This document shows positions 50,001 through 59,263 of a stretch of DNA of 64,000 bases, in pieces. Every line of letters starts with the position of its first letter. Within the stretch, counting starts at the first letter, position 1. The notes beneath the pieces are model-generated. The model made no database searches. It was not told where the DNA came from and saw only the letters and a program-made list of their open reading frames with translations. The position numbers and the translations under genes were made by a program. The DNA is from JAAYZQ01 sp034428935 (GTDB lineage Bacteria > Chloroflexota > Anaerolineae > JAAYZQ01): NCBI GenBank assembly GCA_034428935.1, contig DAOUHB010000079.1, positions 19,447-83,446 on the forward strand, in the 5' to 3' direction.

Positions 50001-51102
50001 AGACCACGGCTCCCTGCAGGCGCTGCAGCACCTCGGGCTTGATGTCGGCGCCGTGGCCTGGCCCGTCTGGCAGCTCGATGCGCCCGGCGTCGTAGGTCAT
50101 GCCGCCCACCACGGGATCGTCATCCAGGCCGGCGGCGCCGTCCAGATCGGCAAAGACGATCTGCTGCCGGGCCGAGACCAGGTGCGCCGCGGCACTGAGC
50201 CCCAGGCGTGTCTCGGACATGCAGCCCACCATGCAGAGGATGCCGGCGGCCTCGGCCACGGCCACGATCTGGAGGGCGTGATACAGCCCTCCGGCCTTGG
50301 AGAGCTTGATGTTCATATAATGGCAGGCGCCCAGCGAAGCGAGGCGCAGGGCGTCGTGATGGTCAAAGAGGGACTCGTCGGCCATGACGGGGATGGGGCT
50401 GACCTCCCGCAGGCGGCGCATGGCGGCGTCGTTCCAGCATGCGACGGGCTGTTCGCAGAACTCGACGCCAAAGGGGGCCACGTCGCGCAGCACCGCTTCG
50501 GCGGTAATGGGGTCCCAGCCCTGGTTGGCGTCCAGGCGCAGGAGGATTTTGGGGCCGATGGCATCACGGATGGCCCGCACGCGGGCCACGTCCTCGGCGT
50601 AGCCGGTCCCCAGCTTGGCCTTGACCATGCGATGGCCGCGCTCCACCAGGACCCGGGCCTTGCGGGCCATGGTCGCCGGCTCGTCCAGGCTCAATGTCTC
50701 GTCGCTATAGAAGGAGCGCTTTTCGCCGCCCAGGAGGGCATAGAGAGGCAGGCCCGCACGCTTGGCCAGCAGGTCGTAGAGCGCGATGTCCAGAGCACTC
50801 TTGGCCGTCGAGTTGTGCTCGAGGAAGCGGTCCATCTCGCGGACGCGCGCCTCGATGTCGTACGGGTTCTTGCCCACCAACAGGCGTGCCAGGGCCAGGG
50901 CCGCTTCGTAGGCAATGGCCTGGGTCTCGCCGGTGATAAAGGGAAAGGGCGAGCCCTCACCCAGCCCGTAGAGCCCGTCGCTGCTCTCAACGCGCACGAG
51001 AATGTTCTCCAACTGGGCCATGGTCCCCAGGGAAATGCGGAAGGGCTCTTTGGGCAGGGTAAGCTTGTAGACCTCGATCCGGGTAATGGTTGCTTCGCTC
51101 AT
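49975..51102 (-). CDS. Enolase-superfamily enzyme (MLE/dipeptide epimerase-like)
   Basis: This 375-residue enzyme starts at the ATG at 51102, with GCGAGGAG upstream. It has the muconate-lactonizing subgroup catalytic set: the KxK motif in MVKAKLG, metal ligands in RLDANQGW, CEQPV and ADES, and the second base Lys in IKLSKAGGL. This set supports 1,1-proton transfer, as in L-Ala-D/L-Glu epimerases, though o-succinylbenzoate synthase or other racemases share it. Its 3' end overlaps the ABC exporter by up to 26 bases, so exporter and epimerase are co-expressed. A shared peptide-like substrate is conceivable. Confidence 0.88.
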   Translation of the reverse strand: MSEATITRIEVYKLTLPKEPFRISLGTMAQLENILVRVESSDGLYGLGEGSPFPFITGETQAIAYEAALALARLLVGKNPYDIEARVREMDRFLEHNSTAKSALDIALYDLLAKRAGLPLYALLGGEKRSFYSDETLSLDEPATMARKARVLVERGHRMVKAKLGTGYAEDVARVRAIRDAIGPKILLRLDANQGWDPITAEAVLRDVAPFGVEFCEQPVACWNDAAMRRLREVSPIPVMADESLFDHHDALRLASLGACHYMNIKLSKAGGLYHALQIVAVAEAAGILCMVGCMSETRLGLSAAAHLVSARQQIVFADLDGAAGLDDDPVVGGMTYDAGRIELPDGPGHGADIKPEVLQRLQGAVVYAPVGDEA

Positions 51103-51156
51103 CGTTCTCCTCGCCGAGATAGGCCGTCTCCGGCCCCGTAATGGTTTCGTAGAGCT

Positions 51157-51185
51157 ATTATAGGCCCATCCGCCCGGACTGGCAA
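51157..51185 (-). promoter_or_regulatory. Promoter of the epimerase-exporter operon
   Basis: Minus-strand TTGCCA (51180-51185), a 17-base spacer and TATAAT (51157-51162), between the rpsD stop and the epimerase start. Confidence 0.65.
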
Positions 51186-51194
51186 ATTCCTGCC

Positions 51195-51794
51195 CTAGCG
51201 CGAGTAGAATTCGACGATGAGCTGCTCCTCGATATCCGGATCGATCTCTTGCCTGTCTGGCACGCGCAGAACCTGGCCCGCGCCGTCCATCCGCTCCAGC
51301 CAACCGGGGACCTCGGGGTGGTACTCGGCCAGATCCTGCACGTCGGGCACGTCGCGAATGGACGTGTCGATTGAGACCATTTGCCCGGGCTGGACGAGGT
51401 AGGACGGGATGTTGACCCGGCGGCCGTCGACCAGGACGTGGCCGTGGCTCACGAACTGGCGGGCCTGGGGCCGCGTGCGGGCAAACCCCAGGCGGAAGAC
51501 GACGTTGTCCAGGCGCCGCTCAAGGAGGGCGAGCAACATCTGGCCCGTCTGCCCGCGGCTTCGCTCGGCCATGCGATACATGCGCCGGAACTGGCGCTCG
51601 CGCAGCCCGTACATGCGCTTGACCATCTGTTTTTCGCGGAGTTGCTTGGCATAGTCGCTCTGGCGCCGCGGCCGTTCGACGTGCATACCGGGTGGCCTGT
51701 TCAGGCGCCGGGCCAGGCTTTCGCCGCCGGTACCGAACAGGTCGCGGCCCTCGCGCCGCGAGCGCTTGTGCTTCGATTCTCGATCTCTACCCAT
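51195..51794 (-). CDS. rpsD: 30S ribosomal protein S4, cysteine-free form
   Basis: The 199-residue protein has the S4 core (LRERQFRRMYRMAERS), the S4 RNA-binding domain (ERRLDNVVFRLGFARTRPQA, GHVLVDGRRVNIPSYLV) and the usual C-terminus. The N-terminal zinc-finger cysteines of C+ S4 proteins are missing; the equivalent segment is RESKHKRSRREGRDLF. S4 binds 16S rRNA early in small-subunit assembly. It normally sits in the rpsM-rpsK-rpsD-rpoA cluster. Here it stands alone between an MFS exporter and an epimerase, so it may be a zinc-independent paralogue. Its ATG has AAGGGAAC upstream, 39 bases after the MFS stop. Confidence 0.95.
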   Translation of the reverse strand: MGRDRESKHKRSRREGRDLFGTGGESLARRLNRPPGMHVERPRRQSDYAKQLREKQMVKRMYGLRERQFRRMYRMAERSRGQTGQMLLALLERRLDNVVFRLGFARTRPQARQFVSHGHVLVDGRRVNIPSYLVQPGQMVSIDTSIRDVPDVQDLAEYHPEVPGWLERMDGAGQVLRVPDRQEIDPDIEEQLIVEFYSR

Positions 51795-51833
51795 GAGTTG
51801 TTCCCTTCTACAGGGGGTTTCCCCCGACAGTTT

Positions 51834-53405
51834 CTATTTGGATGGGGCCCGCCCTCGGGGCCGAAGCGCCGCGTCGCGGCGCGATGCCTGCTCGCGGGCC
51901 GGGTCGCGCACGGCAACGACGGCCACGCCGCCTCCCAGGGCAGCCGCCAGGGCAGCCACCAGCATTGCCCGGCGAAAGGCCGCGGTGTAGGCATCGTCGA
52001 CGGCCCTTTGGACCGCGGCCGGCAATCCGGCCACGTCGGCGGCACCCGTCGGATCCTGGGCCAGGCTCGCCCGTTCCTCGGCCGAGAGCGGTAAACCGAC
52101 CGTGCGCTGCTCCAACGCGGAGCCAAACGTCACGCTGACGACAACGCCCAGCAGGGCGATAGCCAACAGCGCGGCCACGCGCGAGACTGCGTTGTTGAAC
52201 GCCGCCGCCAGGCCCGAATGCCGGTCGGGCACCGACGAGACGACGGTGTTGGTCAGTGGCGCCACCGTGCTGCACAGACCCAGGCCAAAGATGAGCAGCG
52301 GCGGCAGCAAGCCGGTCCAGTACGACGAGCCGGGCTCCAACTGGGTAAAGGCCAACAGCCCCAGGGCGCACAACAAGCCGCCTGCGGCCATGAAAAAGCG
52401 TGGTCCGTAGCGCCCGGCAAATCTGCCCAGGAATGGCGAAAAGAGCAGCAGCATGACCGAAATCGGGGCCAGCATCAGGCCGGCAATCAGGGCCGAATAG
52501 CCCATGACGTTCTGGACGTAGATGACCAGGAAAAAGGTGGCGCCATAAAGCCCGAAGTAGACGCCCAGGGTGGTGAGGTTGGCGGCGGAGAAGTTGCGCG
52601 AGCCAAACAGCGACAGCGGCACCATCGGCTGTCTGACCCGGGCCTCTACCAGCAAGAACAGGGCCAGGGCCAGCACGCCGACGACGAGGCCGCCCACCAC
52701 CAGCGGCGAGTCCCAACCGGCCACGGGTCCCTCGATGAGCCCGTAAGCGATGCCGGCCAGGGCGAGGGTGATGGTCGCGGCACCGAGCCAGTCGGGAGCG
52801 GCCGGGGCCGCGTCGCGGCTCTCGGGCACCCGGCGGGCGAGCATGAAGACGGCCAGGGCAATGATGGGCACGTTGATAAAAAAGATCCAACGCCAGGAGA
52901 GCGCGTCCACCAGCCAGCCACCCAAGAGCGGCCCGACGACCGTGGTAATGCCCGACCAGCCCGACCATTGCCCGATGGCCTTGCCCCGCGCCTCACCCTC
53001 CGGGAAGGTGGCGCGCAGGATGGCCAGGGAGCCGGGCACCATCAGCGCCCCCGCCACGCCCTGGACCAGCCGCGCCCCGACGAGCCAGGGGAGCGAAGGA
53101 GCCAGGCCGCAGGCCAGCGAGGCCAGGCCAAAGCCCACCAGGCCGATGACCATGACGCGCCGGCGCCCGTGGCGATCGCCCAGGGAGCCGCCCAGGATGA
53201 GAAGGGCCGCCAGGGTGACCAGGTATCCGTCGACGATCCATTGCAATCCCGAAAGCCCGGCGTCGAGCTGGCGGTCGATGGACGGCAACGCCAGGTTGAC
53301 GACGGTGCTGTCGAGAAAGACGACTCCCGACGCCAGGATGGTAGCCACCAGCGTCCACTGCCGGGTGGCGGGAGAGTGCCCGGCCGCCTCGCTTGTGTGC
53401 TGCAT
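51834..53405 (-). CDS. MFS multidrug exporter, DHA2 (EmrB/QacA) family
   Basis: This 523-residue protein has fourteen predicted helices. It shows antiporter motif A (GGSLGDRHGRRRVM), motif C (VVGPLLGGWLV) and the acidic helix-1 motif FLDSTVVNLALPSI of DHA2 drug:H+ antiporters. A cytosolic C-terminal Arg-rich tail follows. GAGGAGGTC precedes the ATG. A TATAAT at 53515-53520 could serve as -10, but no -35 is recognisable. No local regulator gene is present. rpsD follows in the same direction. Confidence 0.92.
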   Translation of the reverse strand: MQHTSEAAGHSPATRQWTLVATILASGVVFLDSTVVNLALPSIDRQLDAGLSGLQWIVDGYLVTLAALLILGGSLGDRHGRRRVMVIGLVGFGLASLACGLAPSLPWLVGARLVQGVAGALMVPGSLAILRATFPEGEARGKAIGQWSGWSGITTVVGPLLGGWLVDALSWRWIFFINVPIIALAVFMLARRVPESRDAAPAAPDWLGAATITLALAGIAYGLIEGPVAGWDSPLVVGGLVVGVLALALFLLVEARVRQPMVPLSLFGSRNFSAANLTTLGVYFGLYGATFFLVIYVQNVMGYSALIAGLMLAPISVMLLLFSPFLGRFAGRYGPRFFMAAGGLLCALGLLAFTQLEPGSSYWTGLLPPLLIFGLGLCSTVAPLTNTVVSSVPDRHSGLAAAFNNAVSRVAALLAIALLGVVVSVTFGSALEQRTVGLPLSAEERASLAQDPTGAADVAGLPAAVQRAVDDAYTAAFRRAMLVAALAAALGGGVAVVAVRDPAREQASRRDAALRPRGRAPSK

Positions 53406-53609
53406 AGACCTCCTCTATTATCTTGAATGCCACCGCCGGATTCCGCGCAGCAAAGCTGCCCGGGTCCGAGTGCAGGTGGGGTGGCGCGGGTGAGCGGGCC
53501 ACCGCGACACCGGTATTATAGTGCAGAACCAGGCGTCCAGGTGTTGGATTGGGTTGAAGCAAGGTTTGGATTTGGGCGGAATACGGTTGGAGCAACGTTG
53601 GAAAGGCCC

Positions 53610-54557
53610 TCATTCTCCCAGGCGGATGCGTGGATCCAGGAGGCCGTATAGCAGGTCGGCCACGAGGTTTGCGCCCGCGTATCCGGCGACAGTCACCATC
53701 GTCACCGCCTGGATAACCGGCAAGTCGCGCCGCTCGATGGCAAAGACCAGCAGCCGCCCGATCCCAGGGTAATTGAACACGTTTTCCACGACGACCAGGC
53801 CGCTGATGAGCCAGCCCACGCTGATGGCGATGACGGTGATGGTGGGCAACAGGGCGTTGCGCAGCACGTGTTGAAAGATCACCCGGCCGTAGGGCAAGCC
53901 CTGCAAGACCGCCGTGCGCACGTACGATTTCTTGAGCTCCTCGACGACGCCGGCCCGAGTAAGGCGCGCCACGTAGGCCAGCAGGACAAGGGTGGCCGTC
54001 AAGGCCGGCAGAAGGAGGCGGGGCAAGACCTCCAGGAACGACTCATCGGGGGTGACGATGGAGATGGCGGGCAGCAGGCGCAGCCCAAAGGCCAGGATCT
54101 GGATCAGGACCAGGCCGGTGACAAACTCTGGCAAGCCCACCACCGCCAGGGCCAGGATGCTGATGGCATTGTCCAGGAGGCTGTCCTCGCGGAGGCCGGC
54201 GAGGACGCCCAGGACGAGGGCCAGGGGCACCGACATGAGGAGGGTAACCAGGGACAGCCACAGGGAGTTGCGTAGCCGCTCGGCGACGAGGGGCCGCACG
54301 TCCGAGGCCGTGCTGAAAGAGCGGCCCCAGTCGCCCATGGCCAGGTTGCGCACCCAGCGCAGGTACTGGACGGGCAGCGGATCGTTGAGACCCAGCTCGG
54401 CGCGCAGGGCCTCCAGGGCCGCTTCACCGGCCTCACGCCCCAGGAGGACGCGTGCCACGTCGCCGGGCAGCCACTGGGTGATCACGAAGATGAGGATCGA
54501 GGTCAGGACCAGGGTCAGGACCAGGAAGCCAAGGCGCCTCAGGAGGTAGAGGATCAT
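53610..54557 (-). CDS. Peptide ABC transporter permease (DppB type), second system
   Basis: This 315-residue permease starts at the ATG at 54557, with GGAGGAGG upstream. The N-terminal YLLRRLGFLVLTLVLTSILI helix, the GDWGRSFSTASDV segment and the coupling region KKSYVRTAVLQGLPYGRVIF place it in the DppB/OppB branch. It is last in the second transporter operon, after the fused ATPase, which overlaps it by 4 bases. The gene order binding protein, DppC, fused ATPase, DppB differs from the first system. Confidence 0.9.
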   Translation of the reverse strand: MILYLLRRLGFLVLTLVLTSILIFVITQWLPGDVARVLLGREAGEAALEALRAELGLNDPLPVQYLRWVRNLAMGDWGRSFSTASDVRPLVAERLRNSLWLSLVTLLMSVPLALVLGVLAGLREDSLLDNAISILALAVVGLPEFVTGLVLIQILAFGLRLLPAISIVTPDESFLEVLPRLLLPALTATLVLLAYVARLTRAGVVEELKKSYVRTAVLQGLPYGRVIFQHVLRNALLPTITVIAISVGWLISGLVVVENVFNYPGIGRLLVFAIERRDLPVIQAVTMVTVAGYAGANLVADLLYGLLDPRIRLGE

Positions 54558-56701
54558 CGGCGGCCCTCCTCCCCGCCGCCAGGAGGGGCGTCGCGGCCGG
54601 GCCGCAGCGGTGCCTGGGGAGCCTGGGCCTCCCGCAGCTCCTCCAGGGGAATGTGACAGAAAACCGCCTTGCCCGACTCCTCGTCCACGCGCCAGGGCGG
54701 CACCTCCTCGACGCATATCTTGCCCAGGAAGCGGGGGCAGCGGGTGTGGAAGGGGCAACCCGTCAGCTCTCCCGGCGGCTCGGGACGTTCCTCCGCCCCG
54801 GCGCGGGCCATCTCTTGCTTCCCCGCCCCGATGATGGGCACCGACGAGAGGAGGACCTCGGTGTAGGGGTGGTAGGGCGGGCGAAAGACGGCCTCCACCG
54901 GCCCGGTCTCCATGAACTGCCCGCGGTACATGACGGCCACCTCGTCGGCGAGGTAACCGACGACCGCCAGGTCGTGGGAGATAAAGAGCGTGGCGTTGCC
55001 CTGCGGCGCCTGGAGCTCGACCAACAGGTTGAGGATGGACGCCTGGACCGAGACGTCGAGGGAGGTCACGGGCTCGTCGGCGATGAGGAGGTGTGGGTTG
55101 GGGGCAAAGGCCCGGGCGATGGCCACCCGCTGCTTCTGGCCGCCGCTCAACTGCCCGGGCAGGCGCCGCGCCATCTCGGCCGGCAGGCCCACGGCCTGGA
55201 GCAGCGCCGCCACCCGCTCGTCAGCTTCCGGGCGCGACAGGTCCAGGAGGCGCATGATGGGCCGGCGCAGGGTTTCGCCCACGCTCAGGTAGGGGTTGAG
55301 GGCCTCCTCCGGGTTCTGGAAGACGATCTGCAGGCAGCACAGCACGTCGTCGCTCCGCCCGCGCAGCCCGGGCGGCAGCGGGATCTCCCGGAACTCCAGG
55401 CTGCCCCCGCTGCGCTCCACCAGCCCGGCGATGGCCCGGGCCAGGGTCGTCTTACCGCTGCCGCTTTCGCCCACCAGGCCCAGGGTCGCGCCCCGCCGGA
55501 TGGACAGGTCCACGCCGTCGACGGCCTTGACGGCGGCGCGGGGCCGGCGGGCGAGGAGGTCCGCCAGAGAGCGGCGCCCGGGGAAATGCACCGCCAGGTC
55601 CCGCCCCTGGAGCACCGGCTGCTGCCGCTCCGCCCCCTCGGCGTCGGCCGGTGGCCCGTTCGGGGCAGCCGCCGGCTGCCTGGCGCTCACCTCGTGCCTG
55701 GCGATCTCGTCCCAGCGGTGGCAGCGCGCCCCGCGCCGGGGGCCGGCATCGTAGAGGGGCGGCTGCTCCAGGCAGACGTCGATGGCCAGGGGGCAGCGCG
55801 GGCGAAAGATACAGCCCCGGGGCAGGGCGTCAAGCTCGGGGATGCGCCCCTGGATGGGCCGAAGCTGCACCTGCTCCTTGTTCTGGCCCAGGCGAGGGAC
55901 GCTGTCGAGCAGGCCCTGGGTGTAGGGGTGCAACGGCTGGCGAAAGAGCTCGGCCGTGGGCGCGTCTTCGAAAACCTCGCCGGCATAGAGCACCACAACC
56001 CGATCGCTGATCTGGGCCACCACGCCCAGGTTGTGGGTGATATAGAGCACCGCCGTCCGCCGCCCGCGGATCAGCTCGCGCAGCAGCTCGAGGATGGCGG
56101 CTTCCGTGGTGACGTCCAGGCCCGTCGTCGGCTCGTCCAGGATGAGGAGCTGGGGCTCGGTGCTCAGGGCCATGGCGATGAGCACGCGCTGCAGCATGCC
56201 GCCGCTCACCTGGTGCGGGTAGCTGCCGGCCACCCACTCCGGATCGTCCAGGTGCACGCTATCGAACAGCTCCAGCACCCGGCGCCTGGCCTGGCGGGCG
56301 TCGAGCCCGCCCCGGTAGCGCAGGACGTCGGCCACCTGGCGACCCAGTCGAAGGCTGGGGTTCAGGGAGGAGAGGGGGTCCTGGGGAACGAGGGCCATCT
56401 CCTTGCCCCAGAGGTGGCGCATCTGGCCCCGGCCAAGCGCCAGCAAGTTGCGGCCGGCGAACTCGATGCTGCCGGCCCGCACCTGCCCCTCGCGCGGCAG
56501 GTAGCGCATGATGGCCAGGGCAAGGGTCGTCTTGCCCGAGCCGCTCTCGCCGACGAGGCCGCAGATCTGCCCGGCGGGCAGCGCCAGCGACAGGTCGCGC
56601 ACGGCCGCCAGCCACTCGTCCCCGCGGCGGTAGGCCACGGTCAGCCCTTCGACCCTGAGGACAGGGATGGGCTCGTGCTCGTTGGACGGCGGCCGGCTCA
56701 T
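54554..56701 (-). CDS. Fused DppD-DppF-type peptide transporter ATPase
   Basis: The protein has 715 residues with two complete oligopeptide-type ABC ATPase domains in one chain. The N-half has GESGSGKTT, MVSGGMLQR-type signature (VSGGMLQR), LILDEPTTGLD and CIFRPRCPLAIDVC. The C-half has GESGSGKTT, LSGGQKQR, LIADEPVTSLD and CPFHTRCPRFLG. Both sites look active. It replaces the separate DppD and DppF subunits of the first system. The ATG overlaps the DppC-type stop and its stop overlaps the DppB-type start (4 bases each). Confidence 0.95.
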   Translation of the reverse strand: MSRPPSNEHEPIPVLRVEGLTVAYRRGDEWLAAVRDLSLALPAGQICGLVGESGSGKTTLALAIMRYLPREGQVRAGSIEFAGRNLLALGRGQMRHLWGKEMALVPQDPLSSLNPSLRLGRQVADVLRYRGGLDARQARRRVLELFDSVHLDDPEWVAGSYPHQVSGGMLQRVLIAMALSTEPQLLILDEPTTGLDVTTEAAILELLRELIRGRRTAVLYITHNLGVVAQISDRVVVLYAGEVFEDAPTAELFRQPLHPYTQGLLDSVPRLGQNKEQVQLRPIQGRIPELDALPRGCIFRPRCPLAIDVCLEQPPLYDAGPRRGARCHRWDEIARHEVSARQPAAAPNGPPADAEGAERQQPVLQGRDLAVHFPGRRSLADLLARRPRAAVKAVDGVDLSIRRGATLGLVGESGSGKTTLARAIAGLVERSGGSLEFREIPLPPGLRGRSDDVLCCLQIVFQNPEEALNPYLSVGETLRRPIMRLLDLSRPEADERVAALLQAVGLPAEMARRLPGQLSGGQKQRVAIARAFAPNPHLLIADEPVTSLDVSVQASILNLLVELQAPQGNATLFISHDLAVVGYLADEVAVMYRGQFMETGPVEAVFRPPYHPYTEVLLSSVPIIGAGKQEMARAGAEERPEPPGELTGCPFHTRCPRFLGKICVEEVPPWRVDEESGKAVFCHIPLEELREAQAPQAPLRPGRDAPPGGGEEGRR

Positions 56702-57612
56702 GGCACCAACTGCGAGGGCACCTGGAGGATGCGCTTGAGGCTGTCGGCCAGGAGGTTGACACCGACGACCACGGTGGCGATGGCCCCCGCGGGAAAGTAG
56801 AGGGCCCACGGCGCCTGGGTCACGATGTCCCGCGCCTCCTTGACCATCAGCCCCCAGTCGGGGCTGGGCGGCTGCACACCCACGCCGAGAAAGCCCAGGG
56901 ACGCCACCAGGAAAATGGCGTAGGAGAAGCGCAGGGCAGCCTCCACTGCCAGGGAAGGCAAGGTGGAGGGCAGGATCTCGCGGAAGAGAATGTAGGGGCG
57001 CGGCTCGCCCTGGACCCGGGCGGCCTCGACGAATCCCCTGGCCTTGATGGGCAGCACCGCGCTGCGGACGACGCGGGCCACGATGGGCGTGTAGACCACG
57101 ACGATGACGGCCAGCACGCTGTTCCGCGACGGGCCGAGGGAGCCCAGAAGCAGCAGCGCCAGCAGGAGGGCCGGCAGGGAGAGAAGGCTGTCAAACAGCC
57201 GCATGAGCACCTCGTCCAGGAGCCCGCCCTGGTAGCCGCTGAGCAGCCCGATGCTCGTGCCCAGGAGCACGGCGAGGAGTGTGCCCAGGCCCGCCAGGCT
57301 CAACACGTCGCGGGCGCCCAGCAGGACGCGGCTGAACACGTCGCGTCCCAGGTTGTCGGTGCCAAACCAGTGGCGGGCCGACGGCGGCTGCCGGGCATCC
57401 TCCACGATCTGCTGGTTGGCGCCATAGGGCGCCAGCAGCGGGCCGAGGAGAGCCGCCAGGAGAAACAGCGCCGTGACGGTGACGCCCAGGGCCGAGGCGG
57501 GCCGGGAATAGAGACGGCGCACCACGGCCCCGAGGCGTCGCGCCGGGCTGGGGCTCCGGACCGGCGTCCGGGCGCTGGCCTGGTCCAGCACGCTCACGCC
57601 CCGCGCCCGCAC
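56698..57612 (-). CDS. Peptide ABC transporter permease (DppC type), second system
   Basis: This permease of about 304 residues has the DppC signature ARHWFGTDNLGRDVFSRVLL, six predicted helices and the EAA loop region FVEAARVQGEPRPYILF. The start is not fixed: a GTG at 57612 or one at 57597, with GCGGGGC before it, are both possible, and no ATG fits. It lies 16 bases after the binding-protein stop. Confidence 0.9.
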   Translation of the reverse strand: MRARGVSVLDQASARTPVRSPSPARRLGAVVRRLYSRPASALGVTVTALFLLAALLGPLLAPYGANQQIVEDARQPPSARHWFGTDNLGRDVFSRVLLGARDVLSLAGLGTLLAVLLGTSIGLLSGYQGGLLDEVLMRLFDSLLSLPALLLALLLLGSLGPSRNSVLAVIVVVYTPIVARVVRSAVLPIKARGFVEAARVQGEPRPYILFREILPSTLPSLAVEAALRFSYAIFLVASLGFLGVGVQPPSPDWGLMVKEARDIVTQAPWALYFPAGAIATVVVGVNLLADSLKRILQVPSQLVP

Positions 57613-57628
57613 GCCCGTGCTGCTACCA

Positions 57629-59263
57629 TCATGGCGCAACCCCGACCCGGCGCAGGTCGGTCCGGCCGGAGAAGGGATGCAGCTCGAAGCCGTCAAAGCC
57701 GTCGCGGATGACAGCATATTCGGCAAAGAAGTAGGGCACGATGATGGGCCCATCCTCGATGAGGATGCGCTGGATCTCGTGGTAGGCATCCACGCGCTCC
57801 TGCTCGTCCAGGCTGCTGCCGGCGATGGCCACCAGCCGGTCAAACTCCGGATCGCAGAAGCGGGCTTCGTTCCAGATGGCGTCGCAGGTCAACATCACGT
57901 CCAGGTAGAACTGGGGGTAGGGACGGTGCCCCCAACCGGTGATGCCCAGGGGCACCTCGAGCCACTGGTTCTCGCCATAGTAGACGCTTTCGGGAAGCGT
58001 CACGACGTTGGCCGTGATGCCGGCCTCGGCCCACTGCTCCTTGAGCACCACGGCCAGGTCGGGAAAGTTGAGGGTGTCCAGGAGGTTCAGATCGATCTCC
58101 AGGCCATCGGCGTAGCCGGCCTCGGCCAGCAACTCCCGCGCCGCCTCCGGGTCCCGGGGCGGAATGGGCACATCCTCTGTATAGTACTCCTCGTACACCG
58201 GGCCGATGGGCGTGTTGCGGCCCACGGCGCCATAGCCTTGCTGCACCAACTGGAAGATGGCGTCCAGATCCGTGGCCAGCTTGAAGGCCTGCACCACCCG
58301 CGGGTCGTCGCCGGGCGGCTGGTCGGTGCGCAGGCGGACGACGGCAAACTGGTTCGTGGCAATGTCAGAGGGCTCGAGCTCCGGCTGGGCGCTCAGGCTC
58401 TCGTAGAGGGGCGTGGATAGATCCATGGTCAGGTCCGCCTGCCCGCCGCGGACGGCGTCGGCCGCCGCCGACTGCTCGCTGAAGAACAGGATCTGGAGCT
58501 CCTCCAGGCGGGGCTGGCCCTCCACGAAATAGCTTTCGTTGGCCTGCATGACGATGCGGCTCTCGGGCTGGTAGACGGTCACGACAAAGGGACCGGTGCC
58601 GTTCCAGTCGGTGGGATCCTCCGTGCCGGCCTTCATGATCAGGGCGTGGTTGTCGCTCAGGTCGTAGAGAAAGAAGGGGTTGGTCTCTGACAGGGTAAAG
58701 GTCACCTCCAGGTCGCCGGTAGCCTCTACTTCGACGATGTTCTGGTACAGATCGGCCGTGGGATAGCCCGAATCGGGGTCGCGCAGCCGGTCAAAGGTCC
58801 AGACCACGTCCTCGGCGCTGAAGGGGCTGCCATCGTGGAAGGTCACCCCCTCGGCCAGGCTGAAGGTGTAGGTCAGGCCGTCTTCGCCCTCGGTCCAGTC
58901 GGTGGCCAGGCGCGGCTGGATCTCGTTGTTGGCGTCCACGTCCACCAGGTAGTCGTACACCTGGCTGGCGATGAGCACCTCGGCGTCGGACGAGATGAGG
59001 GCCGGATCGGTCTGGGCGATGGGAAAGGCCGTCACGCGCAGCACACCCTCGCGGATGTCCTCAAAGGCTCCCGGCGGCCGGGTGCCCAAGGGCGTATCGG
59101 CATCCATGGGCGTCTCTGTGCCGCCCGGGGTGCCCATGACGGGCGCCGTGGGCTGTCCCGGCTCTTGCGTGCCACCGCAAGCTGCGACGAGCAAGGCCAC
59201 AAGTACGAGCATGGACAGGAGCGCCGGCAGGGAAGGCCGGGGCGCGGTTCTCTTATTGTACAT
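57629..59263 (-). CDS. Substrate-binding lipoprotein of the second peptide ABC transporter
   Basis: This 544-residue SBP_bac_5 protein starts at the ATG at 59263, with TTGGAGGAAC upstream. The signal peptide ends in LLVAAC with lipidated Cys29, followed by a Pro/Thr/Gly linker rather than the Glu/Val/Lys stalk of the first system. Core motifs are WTEGEDGLTYTFSLAEGVTF and GTGPFVVTVYQ. The ligand is unknown. Its start lies within the last codons of the truncated SnoaL-like gene. Confidence 0.92.
   Translation of the reverse strand: MYNKRTAPRPSLPALLSMLVLVALLVAACGGTQEPGQPTAPVMGTPGGTETPMDADTPLGTRPPGAFEDIREGVLRVTAFPIAQTDPALISSDAEVLIASQVYDYLVDVDANNEIQPRLATDWTEGEDGLTYTFSLAEGVTFHDGSPFSAEDVVWTFDRLRDPDSGYPTADLYQNIVEVEATGDLEVTFTLSETNPFFLYDLSDNHALIMKAGTEDPTDWNGTGPFVVTVYQPESRIVMQANESYFVEGQPRLEELQILFFSEQSAAADAVRGGQADLTMDLSTPLYESLSAQPELEPSDIATNQFAVVRLRTDQPPGDDPRVVQAFKLATDLDAIFQLVQQGYGAVGRNTPIGPVYEEYYTEDVPIPPRDPEAARELLAEAGYADGLEIDLNLLDTLNFPDLAVVLKEQWAEAGITANVVTLPESVYYGENQWLEVPLGITGWGHRPYPQFYLDVMLTCDAIWNEARFCDPEFDRLVAIAGSSLDEQERVDAYHEIQRILIEDGPIIVPYFFAEYAVIRDGFDGFELHPFSGRTDLRRVGVAP

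Noticed and set aside
51808..52968. 386-codon minus-strand frame inside the MFS exporter
   Set aside because: It is a shifted-frame shadow of the 14-helix transporter, with a low-complexity Arg/Gly/Ala composition.
53515..53520. Promoter for the MFS exporter
   Set aside because: Only a TATAAT is present, with no acceptable -35 at 16-18 bases, so I did not list it as a separate feature.
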